DNA of 39,694 nt from Salinicola sp. (GTDB taxonomy: Bacteria > Pseudomonadota > Gammaproteobacteria > Pseudomonadales > Halomonadaceae): contig NZNW01000150.1 in assembly GCA_002695065.1 (NCBI GenBank), positions 1 to 39,694 of the forward strand, written 5' to 3'. The stretch's first letter is position 1. Each line of letters opens with the position of its first letter. This document shows positions 1-8,268 of this stretch, one piece after another. The position numbers and the translations under genes are program-made. The notes beneath the pieces were generated by a model, which was not told where the DNA came from, made no database searches, and worked only from the letters and a program-made list of their open reading frames with translations.

Positions 1-420
1 GTACCGGCCGACTTCGCCGGCACCAGTCTCGGTGAACTGCTCGCGCTGGGGTTCGTCAACTACAACGACGGCAATACCAACGCGAGCCTCCTGCTGAAGA
101 GCAACTTCGGCAGCGAATTCCGCAGCATGAGCCATTTCCCGCGCCAGGGTTTCACCAATGAAGTGGGGCAGGTTCTGGACGCGGTGGCCAGGGGGCTGGG
201 ATTCACGGTGGTGTCGCGCCCGGTGCTGGAAACCTCTCCATGGCAGCGCCAGGTCAAGGAGGTCACGCTGTCGAAACCGGTCTATGAAACGTTGCATCTG
301 GTATCGCGAACGGACGTCGAACTGCCCAAGCGTTACCGCCAGTTGCTGGAGTCCTTTCGCCAGCAGCGGCTCAATTCGCTTTATGGCTATAGTGAACTGC
401 CCGCCATGGAACCCAACTAG
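1..420 (+). CDS. LysR-family transcriptional regulator, C-terminal part (5' end outside window)
   Basis: The frame is open from the first base and gives about 139 residues ending at TAG. The residues resemble the second half of a LysR substrate-binding domain: a GFVNYNDG strand, then FTNEVGQVLDAVARGLGFTVV, which matches the segment where LysR proteins sense how the effector pocket is filled, then the usual closing helix. The DNA-binding half lies outside the window, so neither target nor effector can be read. It ends just before gcvP, in convergent orientation, and could be a local regulator of glycine metabolism, but nothing here shows that. Family assignment is fairly sure; function is unknown. 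Confidence 0.8.
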   Translation, partial: VPADFAGTSLGELLALGFVNYNDGNTNASLLLKSNFGSEFRSMSHFPRQGFTNEVGQVLDAVARGLGFTVVSRPVLETSPWQRQVKEVTLSKPVYETLHLVSRTDVELPKRYRQLLESFRQQRLNSLYGYSELPAMEPN

Positions 421-498
421 GGGCCGTCTGAAAACTGCCCGTGCTTGTCCATACGGCGTTAAAATCAGTCTCACTGAACCATATCTGTCCATTCCGGA

Positions 499-533
499 AC
501 GACAACGGCCGCTCGATGAGCGGCCGTTGTCGT
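499..533. terminator. Perfect inverted repeat between convergent LysR gene and gcvP, probable bidirectional terminator
   Basis: A 15-bp perfect stem (499-513 with 519-533, arms ACGACAACGGCCGCT and complement) closes on a very short loop. It sits between two converging genes, as expected for a shared terminator. There is no clear T-run on either strand, so it may act as a transcript-end stabiliser rather than a strong intrinsic terminator. Confidence 0.65.
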
Positions 534-550
534 CGGGTCCTCTCCACGCT

Positions 551-3451
551 TCAGAGAGCCTCTCGATAGGCCTCGATCGGTGGGCAGCTGCAGATCAGGT
601 TGCGGTCACCGAAGACGTTGTCGACCCGATTAACCGCCGGCCAATATTTGGCTTCGCGCACGGCATCGGTCGGGAACGCCGCCCGCTCCCGGGAGTAGGG
701 GCGATTCCAGTTCTCCTCGGTGACGTCCGCCATGGTGTGCGGTGCCAATACCAGAGGGTTGGCGTCCTTCGGCCATTCGCCGGATTCGACCCTGGCGATC
801 TCTTCACGAATCGCGATCATCGCGTCGCAGAAGCGATCGATCTCATAGCGCGACTCGGATTCGGTGGGCTCCACCATCAGCGTACCCGCCACCGGGAACG
901 ACATCGTCGGGGCGTGGAAGCCGTAGTCCATCAGGCGCTTGGCAATGTCTTCCTCGCTGATGCCGGAGGCGGCCTTGAGCGGTCGCACATCGAGAATGCA
1001 CTCGTGCGCCACCGTGCCGTTGGCACCCTGGTAGAGAACCGGGTAGTGCGCTTCCAGGCGCTTGGCGATGTAGTTGGCATTGAGAATGGCCAGCTCGGTC
1101 GCTTCGCGCAGGCCGCGAGCCCCCATCATCTTGATGTAGGCCCATGAGATCGGCAGGATCGAGGCGCTGCCGAAGGCTGCCGCCGACACCGCGCTGGAAC
1201 CCGTCTCGATGCCTTCCTGCGGGGTCATGACATGATTGGGCAGGTGGGGCGCCAGGTGTGCCTTGACGCCGATCGGACCCATGCCGGGGCCGCCGCCGCC
1301 ATGAGGAATGCAGAAGGTCTTGTGCAGGTTGAGGTGCGAGACGTCACCGCCGTAGTCACCGGGACGGCAGAGCCCGACCTGGGCGTTCATGTTGGCCCCG
1401 TCGATGTAGACCTGCCCGCCGTTGTCGTGGACGACCCGGCAGGCGTCACGAATGTTCTCCTCGAACACGCCGTGGGTCGATGGGTAGGTGAGCATGATCG
1501 CCGACAGATTGGCGCTGTGTTTCGTCGCCTTGGCTTCGAGGTCCGCCATGTCGATATTGCCATCGCGATCGCACTCGACGACGACCACCTTCATCTGGGC
1601 CATGGCCGCTGAGGCAGGGTTGGTGCCGTGCGCTGAGCTCGGGATCAGGCAGATATCGCGGTGGCCCTCGCTCACGGCGGCCTGATACCGCCGAATCGCG
1701 ACCAGGCCCGCGTATTCGCCCTGGGCGCCGGAGTTCGGCTGCATCGATATGCTGTCGTAGCCGGTGATCTCGATCAGGAAATCGCTCAGCTCGGTGATCA
1801 TCTGACGGTAGCCGGTCGCTTGCGCCGCGGGGGCGAAAGGATGGATGTTGGCAAATTCGGGCCAGGTGATCGGTATCATCTCGCTGGTGGCGTTCAGCTT
1901 CATGGTGCAGGAACCCAGCGGAATCATCGCGTGGGCCAGCGAGAGATCGCGGTTTTCCAGGCGCTTGAGGTAGCGCAGCATCTCGGTCTCGCTGCGGAAA
2001 CGCTGGAAGTTGGGATGTTGTAGAAAGTCGCTCTGGCGGCGGTAGGCAGCGGGGATTCCGCTGGCGCTTCGTTCCACGGCCTGATGGTCGAGCTCGCTGA
2101 CGGAGAGGCCGTGCTCCTCGCCGATCAGCACATCGAAGAGTTCCGCCAGATCGGCGGCGGTGGTGGTCTCGTTGAGGCTGACCCCGACTTCACCGTCGGT
2201 GGGATAGCGCAGGTTGATCTCGCGGGTCAGCGCGCGGCCCTGGATCCGGTGGCTGTCGACACCGGACAGCGTCAGCGTGTCGAACCAGCTGTCGTGCTTG
2301 AGTGCGATTCCATGCTGCTTCAGGCCCAGCGCGAGCAGGGTCGTGAGGCGGTGAATGCGGCCGGCGATGGTCTGCAGCCCCTCGGCACCATGATAGGTCG
2401 CATAGAAGCCGGCGATATTCGCCAGTAGCGCCTGCGCGGTGCAGATGTTGGAGGTCGCCTTCTCGCGACGGATGTGCTGCTCGCGGGTCTGCATCGCCAT
2501 GCGCAGCGCCGGGCGTCCGCGGCTGTCCTTGGAAACGCCGATCACCCGGCCGGGCAAAGAGCGCTTGAGGCCCTCGCTGGCGGCGAAGAACGCCGCGTGG
2601 GGGCCGCCATAGCCCATCGGGACACCGAAACGCTGCGAGTTGCCCAGCACGATATCCACGCCCATGGCGCCGGGCTCCTTCAGCATGACCAGGCTCATCA
2701 GGTCCGCCGCGACGCAGGTCATGACCTGGCGCGAGCGTGCCTCGGCGACGATGTTTTCGATATCGCCGACCTCACCGTCGACACCGGGGTACTGCAGCAG
2801 CGCACCGAAGACGTCCTCCTGTGCAAGCTGGCTCGCGGGTGCCACGACCAGTTCGAATCCGAGATAGGCCGCCCGGGTGCGGAGCACATCCAGGGTCTGG
2901 GGCAGCACGCTGTCGGAGACGAAGAAACGCTGGCTCTTCTGCTTCTTGTTGGCGCGCCGGCAGAGCGCCATGGCTTCCGCCGCCGCCGTGGCCTCATCGA
3001 GTAGCGATGCGTTGGCGATCGCCATGCCGGTCAGATCCATCACCATCTGCTGGAAATTGAGCAGCCCCTCCAGGCGACCTTGGGCAATCTCGGGCTGGTA
3101 CGGCGTATAGGCCGTGTACCAACCGGGATTTTCCAGCACGTTGCGCTGAATGACAGCCGGCAGGTGCGTCGGGTAGTACCCCTGACCGATGTAACTCTTG
3201 AAAACCTTGTTCTGGCGAGCCAGACCCCGCAGATAATCCAACGCCTCCGATTCGCCGCGCGGGCCGTCCAGATCCAGTTCGCCGTCGAGCCGGATTCCCT
3301 TGGGAATGGTGCGGTCGATCAGCGTCTCCAGCGATGGCATGTCGAGTGCTTTGAGCATCTCGACGACATCGAGAGGATTCGGGCCGTTGTGACGCTGAAT
3401 GAAATCTGCGTGATTGGCCAGGTCAGTCAGGGGGCGAGTCTCGGTGGGCAT
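551..3451 (-). CDS. gcvP: Glycine dehydrogenase (decarboxylating), P-protein of the glycine cleavage system
   Basis: This 966-residue protein has the full length of the single-chain P-protein. It decarboxylates glycine using pyridoxal phosphate and passes the aminomethyl group to the lipoyl arm of GcvH. The PLP lysine is seen at about residue 711 in [16 protein letters not shown], and the N-terminal half carries family blocks such as FIQRHNGP and [14 protein letters not shown]. It follows gcvH after 86 bases on the same strand and is probably co-transcribed with it; an inverted repeat lies in that gap. The ribosome binding site before the ATG is weak, so coupling to gcvH transcription or translation is plausible. 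The protein looks intact. Confidence 0.97.
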   Translation of the reverse strand: MPTETRPLTDLANHADFIQRHNGPNPLDVVEMLKALDMPSLETLIDRTIPKGIRLDGELDLDGPRGESEALDYLRGLARQNKVFKSYIGQGYYPTHLPAVIQRNVLENPGWYTAYTPYQPEIAQGRLEGLLNFQQMVMDLTGMAIANASLLDEATAAAEAMALCRRANKKQKSQRFFVSDSVLPQTLDVLRTRAAYLGFELVVAPASQLAQEDVFGALLQYPGVDGEVGDIENIVAEARSRQVMTCVAADLMSLVMLKEPGAMGVDIVLGNSQRFGVPMGYGGPHAAFFAASEGLKRSLPGRVIGVSKDSRGRPALRMAMQTREQHIRREKATSNICTAQALLANIAGFYATYHGAEGLQTIAGRIHRLTTLLALGLKQHGIALKHDSWFDTLTLSGVDSHRIQGRALTREINLRYPTDGEVGVSLNETTTAADLAELFDVLIGEEHGLSVSELDHQAVERSASGIPAAYRRQSDFLQHPNFQRFRSETEMLRYLKRLENRDLSLAHAMIPLGSCTMKLNATSEMIPITWPEFANIHPFAPAAQATGYRQMITELSDFLIEITGYDSISMQPNSGAQGEYAGLVAIRRYQAAVSEGHRDICLIPSSAHGTNPASAAMAQMKVVVVECDRDGNIDMADLEAKATKHSANLSAIMLTYPSTHGVFEENIRDACRVVHDNGGQVYIDGANMNAQVGLCRPGDYGGDVSHLNLHKTFCIPHGGGGPGMGPIGVKAHLAPHLPNHVMTPQEGIETGSSAVSAAAFGSASILPISWAYIKMMGARGLREATELAILNANYIAKRLEAHYPVLYQGANGTVAHECILDVRPLKAASGISEEDIAKRLMDYGFHAPTMSFPVAGTLMVEPTESESRYEIDRFCDAMIAIREEIARVESGEWPKDANPLVLAPHTMADVTEENWNRPYSRERAAFPTDAVREAKYWPAVNRVDNVFGDRNLICSCPPIEAYREAL

Positions 3452-3482
3452 GATCTATCCGGCGAGGTTGGCGGAAAAGGGC

Positions 3483-3513
3483 GGCCGTTCGACGTTGGTG
3501 GCGGCGAACGGCC
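3483..3513 (-). repeat. Inverted repeat in the gcvH-gcvP gap
   Basis: Arms GGCCGTTCG (3483-3491) and CGAACGGCC (3505-3513) form a perfect 9-bp stem with a 13-base loop. It lies between gcvH and gcvP, without a following T-run in the direction of transcription. It may protect the 3' end of gcvH mRNA or attenuate read-through, giving more GcvH than GcvP; this is inference. Confidence 0.45.
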
Positions 3514-3537
3514 GAGCTGGTAAGGATGAGGCGGCGA

Positions 3538-3942
3538 TCAGTCGTCCTGATCTTCCTCGGCGGCAACCAGTTCGCGATAGGCTTCCGCCGACATCAGCGA
3601 TTCCAGGTCGCCCTGGTCGGTCAATTGCAGCTTGAGAATCCAGCCGTCGCCGTAGGGGGAATCGTTGACGGTTTCCGGCGCATCCTCCAGCGACTCGTTG
3701 ACTTCGACGATCTCTCCCGCCAGGGGGGAGTAGAGGTCGGACGCGGCCTTTACCGACTCGATGACGCCAAACTCGTCGCCGGCGTCCAGCTCCCGCCCGG
3801 GTTCCGGAAGTTCAACGAAGACCACGTCACCGAGGGCTTCCTGCGCATGATCCGTGATACCGACGGTCACGGTGCCATCGCCGTTATCCAGCACCCATTC
3901 GTGGCTATCGGTGTACAGCAGGTTGTTGGGGATATCGCTCAT
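3538..3942 (-). CDS. gcvH: Glycine cleavage system H protein (lipoyl carrier)
   Basis: The protein has 134 residues, close to the usual 125-130. It carries the aminomethyl intermediate between P, T and L proteins on a lipoyl-lysine. The lipoylation site is Lys65 in GVIESVKAASD, within a barrel-sandwich hybrid fold starting with SHEWV and ending with an acidic tail (EEDQDD). It is the first gene of the minus-strand gcvH-gcvP unit. The start ATG lies just downstream of a 16-bp palindrome (3947-3962) that overlaps its leader, so its expression is probably controlled by a repressor or activator binding there. No gene for the L protein is in the window; it is usually shared with other dehydrogenases. 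Confidence 0.96.
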   Translation of the reverse strand: MSDIPNNLLYTDSHEWVLDNGDGTVTVGITDHAQEALGDVVFVELPEPGRELDAGDEFGVIESVKAASDLYSPLAGEIVEVNESLEDAPETVNDSPYGDGWILKLQLTDQGDLESLMSAEAYRELVAAEEDQDD

Positions 3943-3946
3943 GGGA

Positions 3947-3962
3947 GTTTCCTATACGAAAC
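3947..3962. promoter_or_regulatory. Candidate operator 1 of the gcv divergon (GTTTCCTATACGAAAC)
   Basis: GTTTC and GAAAC are perfect inverted arms around a six-base centre. The site sits 5 bases upstream of the gcvH start codon, downstream of a candidate promoter at 3992-4021. The same pattern recurs at 4223-4238 ahead of the divergent transporter-gcvT genes. A similar half-site (GTTTTCGATAC) adjoins it at 3964-3974. I cannot name the regulator. Confidence 0.55.
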
Positions 3963-3991
3963 AGTTTTCGATACGGGGAATTTTGGCGAGC

Positions 3992-4021
3992 ATTATGCAC
4001 GAATGCGAGATCGATTGGCAT
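3992..4021 (-). promoter_or_regulatory. Candidate sigma-70 promoter for gcvH-gcvP
   Basis: On the minus strand ATGCCA (-35, 4016-4021, 4 of 6 matches) and CATAAT (-10, 3992-3997, 5 of 6) are separated by 18 bases. Transcription would begin near 3985, which puts the palindrome at 3947-3962 in the early transcribed region. Prediction by eye only. Confidence 0.4.
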
Positions 4022-4222
4022 AGTCTCGAGCGTCTCCGGCGCAGCTTTGCGCGGATCGCGCTACTAGGTTGAGCCCAGATCCACAAAACGTCCAGTTTAA
4101 GCGGGCGATCTTCGCCGAGCCGCGGCGTACGCGCCGTCGGCGCCGGTCGTTTCATGGCCGGCCGCTGGTACGGGGCACCGCTGCGCTAGGCACGGACATC
4201 CATGATGGCCGGAGGGAGAAAA

Positions 4223-4238
4223 GTTTCCTATTGGAAAC
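4223..4238. promoter_or_regulatory. Candidate operator 2 of the gcv divergon (GTTTCCTATTGGAAAC)
   Basis: A perfect 6-bp inverted repeat GTTTCC/GGAAAC around TATT. It matches operator 1 at 3947-3962 in 13 of 16 bases. It lies about 200 bases upstream of the transporter start and overlaps a possible -35 (TTGGAA). Shared sites at both ends of a divergent control region suggest one regulator for all four genes. Confidence 0.55.
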
Positions 4239-4356
4239 ACCAAAGGCTTTTCGCTAAGGTGTAACGCCCCGCCACGGAAGCTGTGGCGACGGTTTCTGGA
4301 TGAATGCTTTGGAATAATTGTTAACGCGTAGTTGAATCCTCTATTGTTGCCACGCT

Positions 4357-4368
4357 TTGACTTGTCAA
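4357..4368. promoter_or_regulatory. Palindrome TTGAC-TT-GTCAA in the transporter leader
   Basis: A perfect 5-bp inverted repeat with two central bases, about 75 bases before the transporter start codon. It differs from the GTTTC/GAAAC sites. It could be a separate operator; short palindromes of this size also arise by chance. Confidence 0.25.
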
Positions 4369-4440
4369 TGATCGATCGTGGCGACGGCTGGCCGTTCGGG
4401 CCCGTTCGACAGCAACAACAACGTGATAATGGAGGTCGAC

Positions 4441-5835
4441 GTGGATCAACTTAATGCGGTGTTCAGTGCCATCAATGGTGTCGTCTGGGGGCCATTGATG
4501 CTGATTCTGCTGTTTGGGGTCGGTATCTATCTGCAGGTAGGGCTCAAATTGATGCCCATCCGCAAGTTGGGGCTCGGTTTCAGCCTGCTGTGGCGTGGGC
4601 GTCGCAGTGAAGCCGACAGTCGTGACGAGGGCGAGATATCACCGTTCAACGCGCTGATGACTGCGCTCTCCGCGACCATCGGTACCGGCAATATCGCGGG
4701 CGTCGCCACCGCCATTGCGCTCGGTGGCCCGGGGGCGGTGTTCTGGATGTGGCTGACGGCCCTGGTGGGGATGGCGACCAAGTTCGCCGAAGCCGTGCTG
4801 GCCGTCCGGTATCGCGAGACCGATTCCACCGGCAATCATGTCGGCGGCCCGATGTATTACATCCGTAACGGACTCGGCAAGCGGTGGGCCTGGTTGGGCG
4901 GACTGTTCGCGTTCTTTGGTGCGGTGGCGGCCTTCGGCATCGGCAATACCGTTCAATCCAATTCCGTTGCGGATGCATTGACGACCTCGTTCGGGGTACC
5001 GGCCTGGCTGACCGGCGTGATCATCATGGTGCTGGCCGGCGCGGTGATTCTGGGGGGGATCAAGCGTATCTCCCGCGTCGCCGGGAAGCTGGTGCCGTTG
5101 ATGGCCGTTGCCTATTTTGCAGCCGGCGTGGTGGTCCTGGTGCTGAACGCCGACCAGATCGGTAACGCATTGGGCACGATCTTCTCCCACGCCTTCCAGC
5201 CGATTGCCGCCAGCGGTGGCTTCGCCGGCGCGGCGGTGGCGGCGGCGATCCGTTTTGGCGTCGCTCGTGGGATCTTCTCCAACGAAGCCGGCCTGGGCAG
5301 TGCGCCCATCGCCCACGCCGCGGCGCAGACGCGCAATCCGGTCCGCCAGGGTCTGATCGCCATGCTGGGCACCTTCATCGACACGCTGGTGGTCTGCACC
5401 ATGACCGCGCTGGTGATCCTGACCTCGACCCACTGGCTCGATGGCGAGAGTGGCGCGGCGTTGACCTCGCTCTCCTTCGACAGCGCCTTGCCCGGTATCG
5501 GACAGCATATCGTTGCGATCGCGCTGTCGATATTCGCCTTCACCACGATTCTGGGCTGGTCGTTCTACGGCGAGAAGTGCTTCCAGTATCTGTTCGGCGA
5601 TCGGACGATTCTGCTCTATCGCATACTGTTCGTGCTGGCGGTGCCGGTGGGCGCCATGGCGAAGCTGGACTTCATCTGGCTGGTGGCGGACACCTTCAAT
5701 GCGATGATGGCCATCCCCAACCTGATCGCCCTGGCGCTGCTGTCGCCGGTGGTATTCAAGCTGACCCGGGATCACTTCGCCGGCAAGACGGTCCTGCCGG
5801 GAGAAGCGCTGGAAGATCACGACCCCAAAGCGTAA
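4441..5835 (+). CDS. AGCS-family sodium:amino acid symporter (probably glycine/alanine)
   Basis: This inner-membrane protein of 464 residues has about eight to ten hydrophobic segments and the alanine-or-glycine:cation symporter signature GGPGAVFWMW followed by KFAEAVLAVRYRE. Other family blocks are SATIGTGNIAGVA and SNEAGLGSAP. It couples sodium entry to uptake of glycine or alanine. I chose the GTG at 4441 because GGAGGT lies five bases before it; the open frame extends upstream to a GTG at 4378 and an ATG at 4429, but neither has a ribosome binding site. It lies 33 bases before gcvT, so the pair most likely forms a glycine uptake and oxidation operon. Family is sure; glycine as substrate is inferred from context. 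Confidence 0.9.
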   Translation: MDQLNAVFSAINGVVWGPLMLILLFGVGIYLQVGLKLMPIRKLGLGFSLLWRGRRSEADSRDEGEISPFNALMTALSATIGTGNIAGVATAIALGGPGAVFWMWLTALVGMATKFAEAVLAVRYRETDSTGNHVGGPMYYIRNGLGKRWAWLGGLFAFFGAVAAFGIGNTVQSNSVADALTTSFGVPAWLTGVIIMVLAGAVILGGIKRISRVAGKLVPLMAVAYFAAGVVVLVLNADQIGNALGTIFSHAFQPIAASGGFAGAAVAAAIRFGVARGIFSNEAGLGSAPIAHAAAQTRNPVRQGLIAMLGTFIDTLVVCTMTALVILTSTHWLDGESGAALTSLSFDSALPGIGQHIVAIALSIFAFTTILGWSFYGEKCFQYLFGDRTILLYRILFVLAVPVGAMAKLDFIWLVADTFNAMMAIPNLIALALLSPVVFKLTRDHFAGKTVLPGEALEDHDPKA

Positions 5836-5868
5836 CGTTTTTCTATCCGCCCTGATCTGGAGACATCC

Positions 5869-6981
5869 ATGTCCGACATGAAACAGACCCCGCTGTTCGC
5901 GCTGCATCAAGAGCTCGGTGGCAAGATGGTGCCTTTCGCCGGATACAGCATGCCCGTGCAGTATCCCCTGGGTGTCAAGAAGGAGCACGAACACACGCGC
6001 CGGGCCTGTGGGCTGTTCGATGTCTCCCACATGGGCCAGGTGGCGGTGACCGGGCCCACTCCCGCGAAGGCGATGGAGACCCTGGTTACCGCCGATGTCG
6101 TCGGGCTGCCGGAGGGAGGGCAGCGCTACGCGCTGTTTACCAACAGCGAAGGTGGCATCCTGGACGACCTGATGATCGTCAATCAGGGCGACTGGCTCTA
6201 CGTGGTGGTGAACGCCGCGTGCAAGGATCAGGACCTCGCCTTGATGCGCATCGGGCTCGGCGCGGATCACGATGTCGAGGTTCTGGACCGGGGGCTGCTG
6301 GCACTGCAGGGGCCCGATGCCGCCATCGTCATGCAGCGCCTCTGTCCGGCGGCTTGCGATCTGGTCTTCATGCAGCACGGGCGGTTCGAGGTCATGGGCA
6401 GCGAGATCTGGGTAAGCAGAAGCGGGTATACCGGCGAAGACGGGTTCGAGATATCGGTGCCGTCCGAGGCGAGCGAAGCGCTGGCACGCTGGTTTGTCGA
6501 TCAGCCCGAGGTCGAGCCGATCGGTCTGGGGGCACGGGATTCGCTGCGCCTCGAGGCGGGGCTCTGCCTCTACGGGCACGATATCGACACCACCACCACG
6601 CCTGTCGAGGCGAGCCTCTCCTGGGCGGTGGGCAAATCCCGGCGCGTCGGGGGAGAGCGGGAAGCTGGCTTCCCGGGGGCGGACAGGGTCCTGCATCAAC
6701 TGCAGGCCAAGGATCATCGCCGTCGCCGTGTCGGCTTGCTTGGAGAAGGCAGAGCGCCGGTCCGGGAGGGGGTCGAACTGTTCGACGCGGACGACCGGAT
6801 GGTTGGGCAAGTCACCTCGGGCAGTTTCGGGCCCAGCGTTGGCGCGCCCGTCGCCATGGCCTACGTCGTGGTGGAAGCCGCCGAGAAAGGCACTACGCTC
6901 TACGCCGATGTCCGCGGCAAGCGACTGCCGATGGTGATCAGTCCGATGCCTTTCGTGCCAGCCAACTATTATCGCGGCTGA
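5869..6981 (+). CDS. gcvT: Aminomethyltransferase, T-protein of the glycine cleavage system
   Basis: At 370 residues this is a full-length T-protein. It releases ammonia from the aminomethyl-GcvH intermediate and transfers the methylene group to tetrahydrofolate. Visible family blocks are TPLFALHQELGGKMVPFAGYSMPVQY at the start (split here as TPLFALH, GGKMVPFAGY), then RACGLFDVSHMGQ, and SRSGYTGEDGFEI and GLGARDSLRLEAGLCLYGHD, which line the folate site. A GGAGA ribosome binding site precedes the ATG. It is the second gene of the transporter-gcvT unit and ends ahead of an intrinsic terminator at 7027-7053. Separation of gcvT from gcvHP into a divergent unit is less usual than a single gcvTHP operon. 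Confidence 0.96.
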   Translation: MSDMKQTPLFALHQELGGKMVPFAGYSMPVQYPLGVKKEHEHTRRACGLFDVSHMGQVAVTGPTPAKAMETLVTADVVGLPEGGQRYALFTNSEGGILDDLMIVNQGDWLYVVVNAACKDQDLALMRIGLGADHDVEVLDRGLLALQGPDAAIVMQRLCPAACDLVFMQHGRFEVMGSEIWVSRSGYTGEDGFEISVPSEASEALARWFVDQPEVEPIGLGARDSLRLEAGLCLYGHDIDTTTTPVEASLSWAVGKSRRVGGEREAGFPGADRVLHQLQAKDHRRRRVGLLGEGRAPVREGVELFDADDRMVGQVTSGSFGPSVGAPVAMAYVVVEAAEKGTTLYADVRGKRLPMVISPMPFVPANYYRG

Positions 6982-7007
6982 TTCGCTTAAAAGGCGGTGT
7001 CTCTCAA

Positions 7008-7024
7008 GTTTATACCGTTATCTT
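7008..7024. repeat. 17-bp intergenic repeat, copy A (GTTTATACCGTTATCTT)
   Basis: The same 17 bases occur exactly at 24079-24095. This copy lies between the gcvT stop and its terminator. A shorter related string (TATACCGTTATC) is inside the cls coding sequence near 27047-27058. Function unknown. Confidence 0.5.
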
Positions 7025-7026
7025 TC

Positions 7027-7053
7027 ATGCCTCCCGAACAGGGAGGCATTTTT
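7027..7053 (+). terminator. Intrinsic terminator after gcvT
   Basis: A perfect 9-bp stem (ATGCCTCCC at 7027-7035 with 7041-7049), loop GAACA, followed by five T residues. It lies 45 bases after gcvT and before the convergent alkB-like gene. Confidence 0.9.
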
Positions 7054-7089
7054 GGTTTCAGCACCCCTGCGCAGTACTCCAGAGAAGCC

Positions 7090-7701
7090 CTAGAGGATTC
7101 GACGAAAGGTCAGGTTGATGCGAACGCCGTCGATCGAACGCGGTGCCAGCGCATGTTGCCATCGGGATTGAGCACCGGGACCCATCAGCAGGAGGCTGCC
7201 GTGCGGTAGCCAGACGTTGAAGGCGTGACGTGGCCTACCCGTTTTCTCCCGAAAGCGAAGAGGGCGCTCACTGCCCATCGAAAGCGAGGCGACGACGGGA
7301 TTTTCACCCAGCTCGGGCTCGTCGTCGCTGTGCCACCCCATTCTTTGCTCGCCGCTCTCGTAGCGGTTCAGCAGGACGCTGTTGAAATCGGCGTGAGGTA
7401 GATCGACTGCCTGCAGCGCACTTCGCACTCGGTCTCGCAAATCCTCTACCAGCGGATGCCAAGGCCGGGGTTCGAGAGTCCGGCCGGAGTAGCGATAGCT
7501 CGCGCCGTCATCCCCCATCCAGCATTGGGAGCGGGGAATGACATGTCGTTTGCCGTAGAGCGACAGCGTCGGCGAAGACCATGGGATCTCCTGCTCGAGC
7601 ACCCGTTGAATGGCGGAGGCTTCGGCGGCGGCAACGAAATCGGGAAGCAGCATCAGCGCCGGGGAGGCGGCGATGGATTGCCAGCGGGTACTGTGGGGCA
7701 T
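7090..7701 (-). CDS. AlkB-like Fe(II)/2-oxoglutarate-dependent dioxygenase
   Basis: The 203-residue protein matches the compact bacterial AlkB type that repairs alkylated bases by oxidative demethylation. Iron ligands are seen as His124 and Asp126 (GWHSDDEPE) and His183 (RWQHAL); the oxoglutarate-binding arginines are Arg194 and Arg200 in RINLTFR. The NRYESGEQRMGWH block is typical of the ALKBH2/3-like bacterial branch. It starts 12 bases after the PAP2 gene on the same strand, so it is probably the last gene of the glycosyltransferase operon, although a functional link is not obvious. Its ribosome binding site is weak. No Ada box or ada gene is nearby. Confidence 0.9.
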   Translation of the reverse strand: MPHSTRWQSIAASPALMLLPDFVAAAEASAIQRVLEQEIPWSSPTLSLYGKRHVIPRSQCWMGDDGASYRYSGRTLEPRPWHPLVEDLRDRVRSALQAVDLPHADFNSVLLNRYESGEQRMGWHSDDEPELGENPVVASLSMGSERPLRFREKTGRPRHAFNVWLPHGSLLLMGPGAQSRWQHALAPRSIDGVRINLTFRRIL

Positions 7702-7713
7702 GCAGACGACGCT

Positions 7714-8268
7714 TCAGCTCCAGACCATCAGCGCCAGCAGGCTGCTGCACCAGGCGAGACCGGCGCCGATCAGCGCTCCCACGATCACGTCACTGACGTA
7801 ATGAAGCCCCAGCACCACCCGGGAGATGGCGATCAGGCCGGCGAGAGGCAGGACCACGGGTAGCAACTGCGGACTGCTCGCGGCTGTCAGGCTGGTGAAC
7901 ATGACCGCGTGCAGGGTGTGGCCGCTGGGGAAACTGTAGCGGTCCACGGGGGGCATCGTGCAGCGGATCGTGGTGAAGGTGATGTAGGGGCGCTCGCGGC
8001 AGAGGCGAGTCTTGAGCAGACGGTAGAGCAGGGCGGCGACACTGGCCGTCAGGCCCCACTGAATGGCGAGCAACCAGCCCTGATAACCGTGCAGCAGGGG
8101 TTGCAGCAATGCCAGAAACGCCCAGGCAGGCCAGTCCCCCAATCTGCTGACGCAGCGAAAAAGCCAGAGTGTCGGGGCGTGGCGAGACAGTTCCGCCAGA
8201 CGGTGGCTGAGCCGACTTTCGAAGCGGTCCAGTCGTTCAAACGTGAGACGTTGAGTGCGTGGCGGCAT
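7714..8268 (-). CDS. PAP2-family membrane phosphatase
   Basis: The 184-residue membrane protein has all three acid phosphatase motifs: KX6RP at residues 86-94, PSGH at 114-117 and SRX5HX3D at 149-160. Several hydrophobic helices surround them, so the active site should face the periplasm. Relatives dephosphorylate phosphatidate, phosphatidylglycerol phosphate or undecaprenyl pyrophosphate; the substrate cannot be told from the sequence. The gene overlaps the end of the upstream glycosyltransferase gene by 32 bases, and a GGGGA site precedes its ATG, so the two are translationally coupled. Together they could make diacylglycerol and then glycosylate it. No truncation is seen. Confidence 0.9.
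   Translation of the reverse strand: MPPRTQRLTFERLDRFESRLSHRLAELSRHAPTLWLFRCVSRLGDWPAWAFLALLQPLLHGYQGWLLAIQWGLTASVAALLYRLLKTRLCRERPYITFTTIRCTMPPVDRYSFPSGHTLHAVMFTSLTAASSPQLLPVVLPLAGLIAISRVVLGLHYVSDVIVGALIGAGLAWCSSLLALMVWS

Larger units (their letters stand above)
3943..4440. other. Divergent control region between gcvH and the AGCS transporter gene (498 bases, no gene)
   Basis: This gap holds the candidate gcvH promoter, two matching palindromes (3947-3962 and 4223-4238), a small hairpin CGCCAC/GTGGCG (4270-4288) and a third palindrome TTGAC-TT-GTCAA (4357-4368). A second weak promoter for the plus strand may be TTGGAA (4231-4236) with TAAGGT 18 bases on, which would put the palindrome over the -35, or TTGTTA (4318-4323) with TATTGT (4342-4347). 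I looked for a glycine riboswitch and do not find its conserved core. Confidence 0.6.

Noticed and set aside
4200-4300. Glycine riboswitch ahead of the transporter-gcvT genes
   Set aside because: The string GGAGGGAGAAA...ACACCAAAGG faintly resembles part of the aptamer, but the conserved second half is missing and the GTTTCC/GGAAAC hairpin is better explained as a DNA operator shared with gcvH.
4639-6810. 723-codon open frame on the minus strand opposite the AGCS and gcvT genes
   Set aside because: GC-rich coding DNA often leaves the antisense frame open. The product is rich in Arg, His, Gln and Pro with no family features, and it runs opposite two clear genes.
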